DNA of 6,663 nucleotides from an uncultured Oscillospiraceae bacterium (GTDB lineage: Bacteria; Bacillota; Clostridia; Oscillospirales; Ruminococcaceae), in NCBI GenBank assembly GCA_958448395.1, contig CAUDDP010000094.1, positions 1 through 6,663 of the forward strand. Reading direction: 5' to 3'. Below the pieces are notes generated by a model. The model was not told where the DNA came from and did not search any database. It saw only the letters and a list, made by a program, of their open reading frames with translations. The first letter of the stretch is position 1, and the number at the start of each line of letters is the position of its first letter. Below are positions 6,329 through 6,663 of this stretch, in pieces. Both the position numbers and the translations under genes were made by a program.

Positions 6329-6393
6329 TTGTTGTCACTTCCATATTCTATTTCAAATATCCATTCCCACTTACAGTTTGAATAGGACAACAA
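6329..6393 (-). other. Inverted repeat spanning the 5' leader of the surface-protein operon
   Basis: TTGTTGTC (6386-6393, minus strand) and GACAACAA (6329-6336) are perfect 8-base arms about 49 bases apart. They lie between the -10 box and the ribosome site. The outer arm overlaps the expected start site near 6388, so only part would be in the RNA. It may be a leader fold, a split operator or chance. Confidence 0.3.
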
Positions 6394-6394
6394 C

Positions 6395-6423
6395 ATTATA
6401 GCATTCCTCTGCCGTTCTGTCAA
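6395..6423 (-). promoter_or_regulatory. Consensus sigma-A promoter of the surface protein-sortase operon
   Basis: TTGACA (6418-6423) and TATAAT (6395-6400) are exact matches with a 17-bp spacer, giving a leader of about 83 bases before the ATG at 6305. The strength suggests constitutive high expression unless repressed. Repeat copy C ends about 37 bp upstream of the -35. Confidence 0.9.
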
Positions 6424-6459
6424 TGAAAACTGTGTGAAAATGCAGAATATGGTTGTTAT

Positions 6460-6663
6460 AACGTGAGTTCGATGAGAGAATTTTATCTGCCGAATGGCAA
6501 CTGCGGTCAAGCTGGCTCAGCTTGGCAGGGGTGCAGGGGGCGGCAGCCACCGCACTGTTTTAACGATATGCTGTTGTTTTATTTAGAAAAATAACAAAAT
6601 CACTGCTCCCGCTGTCCGCCCTCTAAAATAACAAAACGATACAGAATGTAGAAATTTAGAGTG
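6460..6663 (-). repeat. Dispersed palindromic repeat, copy C (may continue past window edge)
   Basis: Read on the minus strand, it begins cactctaaatttctac at the window edge and aligns with copy B over its first 59 bases and over its hairpin end. Its last 55 bases match copy A at 53 positions. Hairpins remain although sequences differ: CAAGCTG/CAGCTTG (6508-6514, 6518-6524), a GC-rich stem near 6539-6551 in place of copy B's caggggac stem, and TGCC/GGCA around GAAT near 6488-6499. The central part is AT-rich and unrelated to copy B. No gene is seen from 6306 to 6663 apart from the promoter and leader. Confidence 0.75.

Noticed and set aside
6322..6510. Small frame beginning MTAVAIRQIK, with a similar start in the plus-strand frame at 5-373
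   Set aside because: The shared start is only the dispersed repeat. One frame runs through a consensus promoter and leader, and the other is antisense to the cyclophilin-like gene.

Overview
All six protein genes lie on the minus strand, so transcription runs from high to low coordinates. The window looks like the chromosome of a Gram-positive member of the Clostridia, most likely the Ruminococcus/Oscillospiraceae group. The grounds are AGGAGG-type ribosome binding sites, consensus TTGACA/TATAAT promoters with 17-bp spacing, a T-box leader on a cysE-cysS pair, and a sortase. The organism assignment is inference from style and gene content, not a species identification.

In transcription order, the right part (about 6423 to 3929) holds a compact three-gene operon. 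It starts at a perfect promoter (6395-6423). The first gene encodes a secreted, C-terminally membrane-anchored protein of 269 aa with a low-complexity linker and four 12-residue helical repeats. Next is a sortase (234 aa, His146/Cys203/Arg214). Last is a four-helix membrane protein of unknown family (289 aa) with an extracytoplasmic domain of about 140 residues. Both junctions are ATGA overlaps, so the three proteins are probably made together. They may form a surface-protein and sortase module. The anchored protein has no recognisable LPxTG motif, so the sortase substrate is open.

The middle (3929 to about 3482) has no gene. It contains a palindrome-rich repeat (copy B, 3749-3928) directly after the membrane-protein gene. 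Beside it are two tandem 98-bp repeats with a 126-bp period (3517-3614 and 3643-3740). These differ from each other only by transitions.

The left part (3481 to 64) is a cysteine unit: another perfect promoter (3453-3481), a T-box riboswitch with a TGC (Cys) specifier and a clear terminator/antiterminator (3161-3400), then cysE (serine acetyltransferase, TTG start) and cysS (cysteinyl-tRNA synthetase). A membrane-anchored cyclophilin-like protein follows after 113 bp; it has lost the catalytic arginine and other active-site residues. Uncharged tRNA-Cys should therefore raise both cysteine synthesis and tRNA charging.

The same dispersed repeat seen at 3749-3928 also borders the window at both ends (1-55 on plus, 6460-6663 on minus). 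The left and right copies share 53 of 55 bases in inverted orientation. The repeat family, with hairpins kept while sequence changes, and the sortase cassette are the parts most worth a second look.
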